Origin: Anaerobranca gottschalkii DSM 13577
GTDB lineage: Bacteria; Bacillota; Proteinivoracia; Proteinivoracales; Proteinivoracaceae
Direction: 5' to 3'
Assembly (NCBI RefSeq): GCF_900111575.1
Contig: NZ_FOIF01000015.1
Location: forward strand, 1 to 36,739
Length of the DNA: 36,739 bases
In this document: piece by piece, positions 1 to 7,632 of the stretch
Layout: every line of letters begins with the position of its first letter
Position numbering within the stretch: position 1 is the first letter of the stretch
Translations under genes and position numbers: made by a program
The notes under the pieces: generated by a model
Told to the model about the DNA's origin: nothing
The model's input: the letters and a program-made list of their open reading frames with translations, nothing else
The model's database searches: none

Positions 1-3
1 CCT

Positions 4-31
4 AAAAGGGCACCTTTTATCAGGTGCCCTT
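4..31 (-). terminator. Rho-independent terminator after the candidate structured RNA
   Basis: Positions 6-14 and 23-31 form a 9-bp perfect stem (AAGGGCACC/GGTGCCCTT) with an 8-nt loop. Read on the minus strand it runs into TTTT (complement of 4-7). It lies just downstream, in minus-strand sense, of the inverted-repeat region at 39-284, so it would end that transcript. The same hairpin recurs at 304-325. Confidence 0.7.
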
Positions 32-37
32 CAGTTT
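7..37. repeat. 31-bp direct repeat, copy 1 (contains terminator hairpin)
   Basis: Positions 7-37 match 303-333 at 30 of 31 bases; the one difference is C21 against T317. Each copy contains the GGGCACC/GGTGCCC hairpin plus the following TTCAGTTT. The copies are offset by 296 bp and bracket the candidate structured RNA, as if a terminator had been duplicated when the RNA locus was inserted or copied. Confidence 0.85.
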
Positions 38-38
38 T

Positions 39-284
39 TAGACAAAGTCATTTTTTAAAAGGCTGTAGTAATTAAACATTCTACAAAGTTTTGCGTCGAG
101 ATTTAAGGCTTCTATCTAAAAGGAAGAAGGGTACCGCTCTAATTCGCCGTCCATGGCTCAATAGAGCTTTCGGAACGTCCTGTTCCTCACCCCTTCTTCC
201 TTTTATCTAATCAGCTCTTAAATCTATCTCCTCAACTTAATCGTATCTTTGTTTAATTACCACAGCTGATGATGACTTTGTCTA
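39..284 (-). ncRNA. Candidate structured RNA, rod-like, unrecognised family
   Basis: Nested complementary segments fold this stretch into one long rod. From outside in: 39-50 with 273-284 (12 bp); 63-77 with 251-265 (15 bp); 95-98 with 233-236; 99-107 with 217-225 (9 bp); 117-131 with 191-205 (15 bp). The tip holds small hairpins at 172-176/182-186, 136-141/162-167 and 146-148/155-157. At 67/261 and 97/234 the pairing is A-C or C-A on the plus strand but a U-G wobble on the minus strand, so the minus strand is the likely RNA. The terminator at 4-31 follows it. I do not recognise SRP RNA (no GGAAGGAAGCAG-like core), 6S, tmRNA or RNase P signatures. No convincing ORF fits. It could also be a DNA-level palindromic element. 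There is no gene between 1 and 326. Confidence 0.5.
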
Positions 285-302
285 TAGTTTGTCTTCAGTC
301 TG

Positions 303-333
303 AGGGCACCTTTTATTAGGTGCCCTTCAGTTT
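303..333 (-). repeat. 31-bp direct repeat, copy 2, with hairpin at the end of the ECF-S-like gene
   Basis: This is the second copy of the repeat at 7-37. The 7-bp stem 304-310/319-325 starts right after the stop codon (327-329) of the minus-strand membrane protein gene, so it may end that transcript. Unlike copy 1 it has no T-run on the minus strand, so readthrough into the candidate RNA is plausible. Confidence 0.6.
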
Positions 334-848
334 GCTTTAGTTTTTGAATAGAGATATTCATTTAACCCTTTTGCCACTAATATTGCCAATACCCCACCTA
401 TCAATGCAGTATAAAGCTGAGGGAGGGATAGGGCTTGAACTATAGGTGGAGGAACTTGAGGTATAAGCAATGGAACAACATACCTAATAGATAAGGCAAG
501 AAAAAGGAACTTCCCAAAGGCAGCAAGTAAAATTCCTAAGAAGTTGGAAAAATAGCCTTGAAGATTATTAGATATAAAATAATAAATTGTTACCATGAAG
601 ATATTCCCTACCATTATAAAGGGTACTACAGGAAATAGTGGCATTATGCCAAAGGAAAAGGCAATTAAAGGTGTTAATGATCCAACTATTATAGCTGATG
701 TCACACCAACCAACATTGTACTTAAGAATAACACAAAATTTACCAGAGGACCGACTACTGGTTGTGCAAAGGTTCTAAAATAGATTTGAAAAACTAATGC
801 TAAAGCCAAAAAAATAGCTGTTCTAGTAATAAAAACAGTTTTTTTCAC
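327..848 (-). CDS. ECF-transporter S-component-like membrane protein
   Basis: The 173-aa protein is almost wholly hydrophobic, with about five or six predicted membrane spans and a short charged C-terminus. Size, hydropathy and the N-terminal pattern (KKTVFITRTAIFLALALVFQ) resemble substrate-binding S-components of energy-coupling-factor vitamin transporters, but I see no residue set that fixes the substrate. No EcfA/EcfT genes are in the window, so it would rely on a shared energising module or be a different small transporter. The start is GTG at 848-846. It shares one G with the TAG stop of the upstream DUF454 gene, with a GGGG Shine-Dalgarno about 8 nt before it, which implies translational coupling. 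A hairpin follows the stop directly. Confidence 0.55.
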   Translation of the reverse strand: MKKTVFITRTAIFLALALVFQIYFRTFAQPVVGPLVNFVLFLSTMLVGVTSAIIVGSLTPLIAFSFGIMPLFPVVPFIMVGNIFMVTIYYFISNNLQGYFSNFLGILLAAFGKFLFLALSIRYVVPLLIPQVPPPIVQALSLPQLYTALIGGVLAILVAKGLNEYLYSKTKAN

Positions 849-1234
849 TAAAATTTTCCCCCCTTATTAAATCTAATAATGTATATGATTACTAATATTC
901 CAATTATGAATAAAATTACCCTTAAAATTTGATTGTCAACAAAAAAAGTACTAGTAATAGCAAGGGATAACCCAAAAGCAATGATGAATAAAATCTTAGG
1001 GAAAAGGGGAATTTTTTTCCCTCTTTTATAATCTAATATGTATTTGCTAAAATACTTATTTTTCATCAACCAGTAGTAATGCTTTTTTGACCCTTTTCCA
1101 TAAAAATATAAGGCTAAGAATAAAAAGGGAACGGTGGGAAAAATGGGGAGAAAAAGACCGATTATTCCGATAAGAACAAAAAAGGAACCTAAAAAAGTAT
1201 AAAATTTTTTTAAAGTATAGACTTTAAATATCAA
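848..1234 (-). CDS. DUF454/YbaN-family inner-membrane protein
   Basis: A small membrane protein with the DUF454 signature: an N-terminal hydrophobic hairpin with LPIFPTVPFLFLAL, a basic central stretch (YFSKYILDYKRGKKIP) and two C-terminal membrane spans. The function of the family is unknown. The frame stays open up to a GTG at 1243-1241, but that GTG lies inside the only good Shine-Dalgarno (AAGGGTGA, 1247-1240). I therefore prefer the TTG at 1234-1232, five bases after it, giving 128 residues. The gene overlaps the next gene by one base (TAGTG), so the two form an operon. The pairing with an ECF-S-like protein gives no firm functional hint. Confidence 0.75.
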   Translation of the reverse strand: MIFKVYTLKKFYTFLGSFFVLIGIIGLFLPIFPTVPFLFLALYFYGKGSKKHYYWLMKNKYFSKYILDYKRGKKIPLFPKILFIIAFGLSLAITSTFFVDNQILRVILFIIGILVIIYIIRFNKGGKF

Positions 1235-1320
1235 TGAAATCACCCTTAATATAATATCCCATTTATTCTGATTCTAGAACCTGAACCATTTTATGGAAGG
1301 TCCAAATTTTCAAAAAACTA

Positions 1321-1349
1321 TTGACTATTTAAAATAGATAAATTATTAT
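1321..1349 (+). promoter_or_regulatory. Sigma-A promoter of nhaC
   Basis: TTGACT (1321-1326), a 17-bp spacer and TATTAT (1344-1349). It lies about 50 nt upstream of the nhaC start, with no gene between. Confidence 0.65.
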
Positions 1350-1400
1350 AGAAAATAAGTTGTACTGTTTTTATAATTATTTACAAGGAGGTTGATGTTA

Positions 1401-2780
1401 GTGAAAAAACAAGCTACTATTTTACATGCACTTATCCCTATTCTTTTCTTGTTAGTAGTTTTATCAGTATCTATTTTCTACTTTGGCGCTGACCCCCATA
1501 TCCCGTTAATCTTAGCTATCATTGTAGCTGCATTAGTCGCTAAATTTATGCTTAATTACAGTTGGGGAGAAATTGAAGAAGGTATATTAGATACTATTAG
1601 ATTGGCAATGCAAGCGATCTTAATTTTAATGGTAATAGGTACCATAGTAGGAACTTGGATTTTAAGTGGAACTGTTCCTGCAATGATTTACTATGGTTTA
1701 CAAATTCTTTCACCTAGTATTTTCTTACTAGCTGCTGCTTTAATTTGTGCTATTGTCTCCCTTTCAACGGGAAGTTCTTGGACCACTGCCGCTACTGTAG
1801 GTATCGCCCTAATGGGAGTAGGTAAAGGATTAGGAATCCCTGTGGGCATGGTAGCAGGGGCTATTGTTTCTGGAGCTTATTTCGGTGATAAATTATCTCC
1901 CCTTTCAGAAACCACCAACCTAGCACCTGCCATGGCCGGCAGTAACCTTTTCGACCATATTCGCAGTATGGCTTATACTACTTTACCTACCTTTGGTTTA
2001 GCTTTAATTCTTTATGGTATATTAGGAATTAGGTATGGCAGTGCTAATATGGATACAGGACAAATTCAAGCAATTACTACTGCCATTAGTGAAAATTTCA
2101 ATATTTCCCCACTTTTAATAATCCCACCTATATTTGTTATAGTAATTGTAGTTTTAAAAATCCCTGCCCTTCCTGGATTAATTGCCGGTACTGTATTAGG
2201 TGGAATCTTTGCTGCTATTTTCCAAGGAGCTAGTTTGGCAGATATCATTGATGCCGCCCATTATGGTTTAGAAGTAGAAACCGGTATGGAATTAGTAGAT
2301 AACTTACTAAGTCGTGGCGGTTTAGATGGTATGATGTGGACTGTATCCTTGATAATTTGTGCCTTATCCTTCGGTGGGGTATTAGAAAAAACAGGTATGC
2401 TCAAGGCCTTTGCAATGGGAATATTAAAAATTGCTAAATCTGTAGGTTCTCTAGTATTTGCAACTACCATTACTTCTATACTAGTAAATGCCCTTACTGC
2501 TGACCAATATCTAGCATTAGTGGTTCCAGGAAGAATGTACAAAGAAGCTTATAAAGAAAGAAATTTACCACCAGAATTATTATCAAGGACTTTAGAAGCA
2601 GGTGGTACTGTTACATCAGCTTTATTCCCATGGAATACTTGTGGTGCTTATATGATGGCTACATTAGGGGTTTCTCCTTTAGTATACGTCCCCTTTGCTT
2701 TCTTAAATATACTTGTACCTATAGTTAACATCGTATTTAGTTCTTTAGGAATTGGCTATAAAAAACCAACTGGGGAATAA
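1401..2780 (+). CDS. nhaC: NhaC-family Na+/H+ antiporter
   Basis: This is a polytopic membrane protein of about 459 residues with roughly 11-12 spans. Family hallmarks are the GSSWTTAATVG segment near residue 130 and GDKLSPLSETTNLAP near residue 170. NhaC antiporters exchange cytoplasmic Na+ for H+ and help hold pH and salt balance; their prominence in alkaliphiles fits but does not prove such a lifestyle. Three starts are in frame: TTG 1392, ATG 1395 and GTG 1401. The AAGGAGG at 1385-1391 leaves 9 nt only to GTG 1401, so I use that; ATG 1395 is the alternative. It is monocistronic, with its own promoter and a strong shared terminator. Confidence 0.92.
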   Translation: MKKQATILHALIPILFLLVVLSVSIFYFGADPHIPLILAIIVAALVAKFMLNYSWGEIEEGILDTIRLAMQAILILMVIGTIVGTWILSGTVPAMIYYGLQILSPSIFLLAAALICAIVSLSTGSSWTTAATVGIALMGVGKGLGIPVGMVAGAIVSGAYFGDKLSPLSETTNLAPAMAGSNLFDHIRSMAYTTLPTFGLALILYGILGIRYGSANMDTGQIQAITTAISENFNISPLLIIPPIFVIVIVVLKIPALPGLIAGTVLGGIFAAIFQGASLADIIDAAHYGLEVETGMELVDNLLSRGGLDGMMWTVSLIICALSFGGVLEKTGMLKAFAMGILKIAKSVGSLVFATTITSILVNALTADQYLALVVPGRMYKEAYKERNLPPELLSRTLEAGGTVTSALFPWNTCGAYMMATLGVSPLVYVPFAFLNILVPIVNIVFSSLGIGYKKPTGE

Positions 2781-2801
2781 ATTATAAATCCATATTATAA
2801 T

Positions 2802-2841
2802 AAAAAGCCTTATGTTCTAACTATTGAACATAAGGCTTTTT
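2802..2841. terminator. Bidirectional terminator between nhaC and the encapsulin operon
   Basis: A 16-bp perfect stem (2802-2817/2826-2841) has GC-rich GCCTTATGTTC at its core and A5/T5 flanks on both sides. It serves nhaC on the plus strand and the convergent encapsulin gene on the minus strand. Confidence 0.9.
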
Positions 2842-2845
2842 ATAT

Positions 2846-3625
2846 TTAAGCGGTGTATTTAACTATAATACTGTTATTTAAAACTCTAAAGGTAAATGAC
2901 TCACTGATAAACAGCTTTACTTTTTTATTATCATGCCATTCATAACCGATACTAAAATCATGGCCTATAGTTAATTCTAAATCATTATGATTAAAAGGTA
3001 GTAATAAAGCTCCATCGATGTATTTACTATATACGATTTCTTTCCCTAGCAATTCTTCGATAATTTTCTTTAAAGGATAGCCATTGACTACTTGGTTTAC
3101 TAAATTCCACACCTTTTCTCCTACTATTAAAGTATATGGCCCTTCCTCAAAAGCATCCCTTAATTTTAGGATTCCCTGGGAAATACCTTTTAAAATACTT
3201 TCAACATCTTCGCCTAATGAAATAGTTGTCTCAGCAACTTCCATTAAACCTTTAATGTTACCTTGGGGAAAACCATTATAAATAGCATTTTCTTCAAATT
3301 CCGCAATTTTCTTAGCTGCTTCTTCCAATGAAGTTAAATCTATATCTTTAGCTCCCCTTATGAAATTATCCATTTCCCAACGGTCTAACTCAAAGGTGAA
3401 TCTAGTTTCTACCAATGGTTGGACTTCATAAAGTCCACTATTAGTTCCTTCGATCATCGTCAATCTTCCCGTTGCTAAGGCATTGTAATCCCAACCTTTA
3501 GGTCCTTGAACGTTGACAACTTTTCTAGCGGAAAGATTAGTCTTTAAAACTTGTGCTGCCCTTTCTTCTATCTCATCCCATACTTCCTTTGTAAGGGGTG
3601 CTAAATTTCTTTTTAAAACATCCAT
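2846..3625 (-). CDS. Encapsulin shell protein (family 1, linocin M18-like)
   Basis: The 259-residue HK97-fold shell protein self-assembles into an icosahedral protein nanocompartment. Family features seen are the N-terminal MDVLKRNLAPLTKEVWDEIE helix, which in this family forms the inner cargo-docking surface, the segment GPKGWDYNALATGR near residue 41, and the C-terminal domain ending in SESFTFRVLNNSIIVKYTA. Length is normal. The start ATG follows AAGGAGG with a 7-nt gap. It lies 12 nt downstream of the encapsulated-ferritin gene in the same operon, the classic cargo-shell arrangement for iron storage and oxidative-stress defence. Confidence 0.93.
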   Translation of the reverse strand: MDVLKRNLAPLTKEVWDEIEERAAQVLKTNLSARKVVNVQGPKGWDYNALATGRLTMIEGTNSGLYEVQPLVETRFTFELDRWEMDNFIRGAKDIDLTSLEEAAKKIAEFEENAIYNGFPQGNIKGLMEVAETTISLGEDVESILKGISQGILKLRDAFEEGPYTLIVGEKVWNLVNQVVNGYPLKKIIEELLGKEIVYSKYIDGALLLPFNHNDLELTIGHDFSIGYEWHDNKKVKLFISESFTFRVLNNSIIVKYTA

Positions 3626-3637
3626 TTATATCCCTCC

Positions 3638-3988
3638 TTATTTCATATCACCAATCTTTAATTTTGTATCTAAATCATTGTCATGACCATTTCCATGGTC
3701 ATCACCATGCTGTCCTACAATGGGACCTTCTTTGAATAATGTATTTCTCAATTCTTCATCCCATTTAGGCATATTTCTCCTTAACCATTCAATGGTCATG
3801 CAAGCATGTTCAATTTCTTCATCTCTGTTGTGTATTAAAATAGCTTTTAATTGTTCATCGGCTACTGTAGCAATCCTTTGATTATAATAATCTACTGCTT
3901 CTAATTCTTCTTTCAAGCTAGTTATTGCTTTAGAAATATCCCTAGTTTTGTCATCTAACAATTGATATGGCTCTTGATAGTTACTCAT
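3638..3988 (-). CDS. Encapsulated ferritin-like protein (EncFtn cargo)
   Basis: The 116-residue protein has two helices carrying the EncFtn ferroxidase residues, here E27/E30 in the first helix and E58 with H61 (EEIEHA) in the second. A tail follows, with a His/Asp-rich linker (residues 93-105, four His) and the last residues LDTKLKIGDMK. The tail resembles the short cargo-loading peptides (hydrophobic-x-hydrophobic-G-polar-hydrophobic) that dock EncFtn inside encapsulin. It should oxidise Fe(II) at a decamer interface and feed ferric mineral into the shell. The frame is open further upstream, but ATG 3988 follows GGGGG by 9 nt and gives the family's normal N-terminus. Confidence 0.92.
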   Translation of the reverse strand: MSNYQEPYQLLDDKTRDISKAITSLKEELEAVDYYNQRIATVADEQLKAILIHNRDEEIEHACMTIEWLRRNMPKWDEELRNTLFKEGPIVGQHGDDHGNGHDNDLDTKLKIGDMK

Positions 3989-4031
3989 CTTTTCATACCC
4001 CCTGTTTTTTTTAATAATTATTACTAATAAA

Positions 4032-4060
4032 AGTATAGCACTTTTTCCATAATTAAACAA
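4032..4060 (-). promoter_or_regulatory. Sigma-A promoter of the EncFtn-encapsulin operon
   Basis: On the minus strand: TTGTTT (4060-4055), 17 bp, TATACT (4037-4032), about 45 nt before the EncFtn start. I see no obvious Fur or PerR box, though the whole area is AT-rich. Confidence 0.7.
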
Positions 4061-4087
4061 GTCTTTTGTTTAATTTTTTAAAATTAA

Positions 4088-5500
4088 TTATAAAATTGGA
4101 GAAACTAATCGGGCGATGGATTCTTTTATTTTCATTCCTACACTTCTTTGATTGTATTTTTCTAAAGTTATCTCTTCACAGATCTCTAAATCAGCTAAAT
4201 ATATGTCTCTTAATTCACTAGCTGTTTTTTTGTCATAGATAAAAGCATTGATTTCAAAGTTTAATTTAAAACTCCGCACATCCATGTTAGTTGTACCTAC
4301 AGATGCCACTTCTCCATCTACAACTATTGTTTTGCTATGGAGAAATCCACCTTTATATCTATAACATTTAGCTCCAGATTCCAACATTAATCCCAAATAT
4401 GAATGGTTAGCTTCATAAACAAAGGGATGATCTGGTTTATCTGGTACCATAATTCTAACATCTACTCCAGCCATCGTAGCTATTTTTAATCCCTCTAATA
4501 CTGTTTGGTCAGGAATAAAATATGGGGTTTGAATATAGATAAATTTTTGAGCACCATAAATCATCTTTAGAAATAAATACTTTATTTCTTCTTCTCGGGA
4601 GTCCGGTCCACTGGTAACTATTTGGACCTTCACTTTATCTATTATCTCTTTTTCAGGAAAATACCTTTGATAATAATCAACCTCTTCATTTGAAGCAAAG
4701 TTCCAATCCAGTAAAAAACGGTATTGCAATGTGTCTACACTTTCCCCTTCTAGCCTTAAATGGGTATCCCGCCAAAAACCAAATTCCGGTTTTTCCCCTA
4801 AGTACTCCTTTCCCACGTTAAAGCCACCAACATAACCTATTTTCCCATCTATTACCACGATTTTACGATGATTTCTATAATTGATATCTAAAAAAGAGGG
4901 GGCAAATTTTACCGCTTTACCTCCAGCTTTTATCAAGGGGTCAAAAAAATCCTTTGGGAGTTTTCTACAACCCATACTGTCATAAAGAACCCTAACAGTA
5001 ACTCCTTCATAGGCCTTTTGAGTCAAAATCTCTAATAATTTACGACCTAAATGATCGTTTTTTATAATATAGTAATTTATATGGATATGGCAACGGGCTT
5101 TTTCTATATCCTCAAACAACCTTTGAAATTTAAGAACTCCTTTAGTAAAAATATCAACTTTATTATAACCTACAAAGGATGAGGGATGGCTTTTATAACC
5201 TACTTTAACCATTCTCCTGATATAAGGGGTATGGATTTGAAAAAGTGTTCTGTTTAAACTGGTACTATAATCACGGGAAAAGCGAAAATCAGCAATTTGT
5301 TTTTTACGATAAAGTTTTCTTTTACGGAAACGTAAACCAAAGAAAAGGTAAATTATAAATCCAATACCAGGAAGTAATGTTAATATTAGTACCCAAGCCC
5401 AAGTTGCAGTAGGGTCCCTTCTTTCTAAAAAAATTAATGTTATTGCAAATATTAGGTTTAAAATTGATACAATAGAAAAAATCAAATAAAATAAGTTCAT
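4088..5500 (-). CDS. cls: Cardiolipin synthase (phospholipase D family)
   Basis: The 470-aa enzyme condenses two phosphatidylglycerol molecules into cardiolipin and glycerol at the membrane. Two N-terminal membrane spans (about residues 1-25 and 35-58) are followed by two PLD domains. Each has a complete HKD motif: NHRKIVVIDG in the first half and HSKTIVVDG in the second, both followed by GG/GT-N segments of the active site. The length is normal for bacterial Cls. ATG at 5500 is preceded by GGTGGG about 8 nt upstream. It faces away from the encapsulin operon's promoter, and I see no good hairpin after its stop. The divergent neighbour on the plus strand is the cation exporter gene. Confidence 0.93.
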   Translation of the reverse strand: MNLFYLIFSIVSILNLIFAITLIFLERRDPTATWAWVLILTLLPGIGFIIYLFFGLRFRKRKLYRKKQIADFRFSRDYSTSLNRTLFQIHTPYIRRMVKVGYKSHPSSFVGYNKVDIFTKGVLKFQRLFEDIEKARCHIHINYYIIKNDHLGRKLLEILTQKAYEGVTVRVLYDSMGCRKLPKDFFDPLIKAGGKAVKFAPSFLDINYRNHRKIVVIDGKIGYVGGFNVGKEYLGEKPEFGFWRDTHLRLEGESVDTLQYRFLLDWNFASNEEVDYYQRYFPEKEIIDKVKVQIVTSGPDSREEEIKYLFLKMIYGAQKFIYIQTPYFIPDQTVLEGLKIATMAGVDVRIMVPDKPDHPFVYEANHSYLGLMLESGAKCYRYKGGFLHSKTIVVDGEVASVGTTNMDVRSFKLNFEINAFIYDKKTASELRDIYLADLEICEEITLEKYNQRSVGMKIKESIARLVSPIL

Positions 5501-5521
5501 TATTTTATCCCACCTTATAAA

Positions 5522-5551
5522 TTGCTATATTCTAAGGTTTTGTGATATAAT
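5522..5551 (+). promoter_or_regulatory. Sigma-A promoter of the GDT1-type exporter gene
   Basis: TTGCTA (5522-5527), an 18-bp spacer and TATAAT (5546-5551), about 35 nt before the start. The leader is too short for a yybP-ykoY manganese riboswitch, and none is seen. Confidence 0.6.
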
Positions 5552-5585
5552 ATATTTTGTTTATAAACTCTAAAGGAGAATGGGT

Positions 5586-6266
5586 ATGATCAGTGAAATT
5601 TTATCTTCTTTAATCTTTATTTTTTTAGCAGAAATGGGTGATAAAACCCAATTATTAGCCTTAGCCTTCGCTACAAAATATAAGTTGTCTGCGGTGCTGA
5701 CCGGTGTTTTCCTAGGTTCTTTATTAAATCATTCCCTTGCTGTAATTATCGGCCTATATTTAAGTAGTTTCATTCCCCTCAATATTATCAATATAGCCAC
5801 TTCTTTTGCCTTTATAATTTTTGGTTTATGGACTTTAAAAATTGATGAAGGTGAAGAAGAGTGTTTAGAAGAAGGAAAGTGTCCACCAAAATTCCATCCA
5901 ATATTAATAGTAGCATCTGCCTTTTTTTTAGGGGAAATTGGAGATAAAACCCAACTAACAGTTATTACTTTATCAACTTCAGCTAGATATCCCCTAGGTG
6001 TCCTTTTAGGAACAGTAACTGGAATGGTTATTACAAGTAGTATTGGAGTTTTCATTGGTAATAAGTTAGGTAAAAAAATACCAGAAAATATTATAAAGTT
6101 AATTAGTGGCCTAATTTTTATCCTTTTCGGCTTGATAAACCTTTATGAATTTTTACCTTCAAAGTATCTAACTTTACCAAATATCCTTTTTTCCCTCTCC
6201 ATTATAATTTTAATAATCTATCCTTCTATTAAAAGAATCTTCCCTTTTCAAAAACAAAAACATTAG
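5586..6266 (+). CDS. UPF0016/GDT1 family divalent cation (Mn2+/Ca2+) exporter
   Basis: The 226-aa membrane protein has six predicted spans arranged as two repeats. Each repeat carries the family motif E-x-G-D-K-T-Q (AEMGDKTQ near residue 18, GEIGDKTQ near residue 118), whose acidic residues bind the cation. Bacterial members export Mn2+; eukaryotic GDT1/TMEM165 moves Mn2+ and Ca2+. A charged loop (DEGEEECLEEGKC) links the halves. An ATG at 5580 is only 1 nt after AGGAG (5574-5578), so the ATG at 5586, 7 nt after it, is the better start. It converges on the E1-like gene with two bases between the stop codons. Confidence 0.88.
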   Translation: MISEILSSLIFIFLAEMGDKTQLLALAFATKYKLSAVLTGVFLGSLLNHSLAVIIGLYLSSFIPLNIINIATSFAFIIFGLWTLKIDEGEEECLEEGKCPPKFHPILIVASAFFLGEIGDKTQLTVITLSTSARYPLGVLLGTVTGMVITSSIGVFIGNKLGKKIPENIIKLISGLIFILFGLINLYEFLPSKYLTLPNILFSLSIIILIIYPSIKRIFPFQKQKH

Positions 6267-6268
6267 AT

Positions 6269-7558
6269 TTATAAAGAACATAATTGACACTTATGATTTA
6301 TCATAAAGGGAATTTTTATGAAATCCCTTTCTAAGCCATCATACATCAATACACTCCCTTGTAGGTTTGATTTAATACCTACAAGGTTTTTTATTACTTC
6401 TACAGATTGTAATACCCCAATAGTCCCTGGCAAAGAGCCTACTATCCCAATTTCCCTTTTTACAAAGTAGTCTTCCTTTTCTGGAACCATACAGCGATAA
6501 CAAGGTGTTACTTTGGGAATAATATTTGTTACTTGTCCATAAAAGGTTTTAATTGCCCCTTCCACATAAGGGATATTTTCCCAATAACAACCATCATTTA
6601 AAATATACCGGCTAGGTATGTTATCTAAAGCACCGACAACGACTCCATAATCTTTGATTATTTCCTGGACATTTTCATCTGTAACCTTCAATTTATAAGG
6701 CACTATTTTAACATCTGGATAAAGGGATGATAGAAGTTTCTGAGCTGATTCAACTTTAGCAACCCCTATTTTAGATGTGGAATGGAGAATTTGTCTATTA
6801 AGATTACTCATCTCAACTTGATCATAGTCCACTAATCCAATTGTACCAATCCCCAACTTTGCTAAAGTTAATGTAACGGGAGAACCCAATCCACCTGTAC
6901 CTACAACCAATACCTTTTTATCCCGTAAATTTAAATTACCTAAGTTAATCCTATTTTCTCCTAGTTCTAAATTTGAATCACTGGTTAAAAGATCAAAGGT
7001 AAATCCCCCGTGTAAAGAAACCCCTAAACCTATCACCTTCTTAATTACTTCAGTAGTCAAAATAGTTCCTAAAAAGTTACAAGAAAGGTTAAGGCCAATA
7101 GTATCCTCCTCTTTTTCAAAATCCTTAGCTTGGAATAAAATTCTTTCCACATCTTTTTGATTATTACATTCTTTAATGTAAACCCTCCAAGGTTGAGCTA
7201 TAGCAATGATATAGGACCCTTCTTCTACTTTTTCTATTACTTCCTCAATAAAACTTCTATCTCCAACAATTATAGTTGTCGGTTTTTCATAATCTGATTT
7301 TATATAGTTTATAATCCCTTTAATTTCGATATTTAAACTGGGATTTAAGTCTTTAGCATGCTGGACTATACTATCTACATTAGAAACTTTACTTAAAAAT
7401 AATGTAATATTATTTATTCCAACGGCAGCTAAATAAAGCAGGAGTAAATCGCAGTTTTCAATTTTTTCCGCCAATACTTCTACCTTTTCCTCCATAAGTT
7501 TTTTTTGTCCCTTTTCTCCTATCTGTGGAATAATAATCTGTCGGCGAAAACGATCCAA
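6269..7558 (-). CDS. Tandem E1-like (ThiF/MoeB/HesA) protein with degenerate N-terminal half
   Basis: The 429-aa protein is made of two ThiF-fold halves. The C-terminal half (about 205-429) is a normal adenylating domain: GTGGLGS at 220-226, Asp244, NRQ 254-256, Asp312, and a four-Cys zinc site at C353/C356 and C424/C427. The N-terminal half (1-195) opens with the usual FRRQIIIPQIGEKGQKKL and ends with NFLGTILTTEVIKKVIGLG (161-179), which aligns with SLPGTIGVLQSVEVIKNLVG (375-394). It has lost the glycine-rich nucleotide loop and the Cys pairs. The layout recalls the inactive plus active halves of eukaryotic E1. The C-half would adenylate the C-terminus of a ubiquitin-like sulfur carrier; no ThiS or MoaD gene is nearby. 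Start TTG 7558 follows GGGAGGGG by 6 nt. Confidence 0.85.
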   Translation of the reverse strand: MDRFRRQIIIPQIGEKGQKKLMEEKVEVLAEKIENCDLLLLYLAAVGINNITLFLSKVSNVDSIVQHAKDLNPSLNIEIKGIINYIKSDYEKPTTIIVGDRSFIEEVIEKVEEGSYIIAIAQPWRVYIKECNNQKDVERILFQAKDFEKEEDTIGLNLSCNFLGTILTTEVIKKVIGLGVSLHGGFTFDLLTSDSNLELGENRINLGNLNLRDKKVLVVGTGGLGSPVTLTLAKLGIGTIGLVDYDQVEMSNLNRQILHSTSKIGVAKVESAQKLLSSLYPDVKIVPYKLKVTDENVQEIIKDYGVVVGALDNIPSRYILNDGCYWENIPYVEGAIKTFYGQVTNIIPKVTPCYRCMVPEKEDYFVKREIGIVGSLPGTIGVLQSVEVIKNLVGIKSNLQGSVLMYDGLERDFIKIPFMINHKCQLCSL

Positions 7559-7632
7559 TAAAATCCCCTCCCATGAAAACTTTGTTTATTTAAATATTCT
7601 GCATATAACGGAGTTTTCCTGCTTTAAGGAAC

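Noticed and set aside
129-152. T-box-like string (AGGGTACCGC followed by TTCGCCGTCC) on the plus strand
   Set aside because: The UGGN bulge that binds the tRNA end is missing, there is no specifier stem or downstream amino-acid gene on that strand, and the stretch is better explained by the nested pairing of the minus-strand RNA candidate.
39-284. Reading of the inverted-repeat region as a MITE
   Set aside because: The outer repeat is only 12 bp and has no target-site duplication. Pairing continues inward with strand-specific wobbles. Not excluded until copy number is known.
5500-5585. yybP-ykoY manganese riboswitch before the GDT1-type exporter gene
   Set aside because: The leader after the predicted promoter is only about 30 nt, too short for this riboswitch, and no matching helices are seen.
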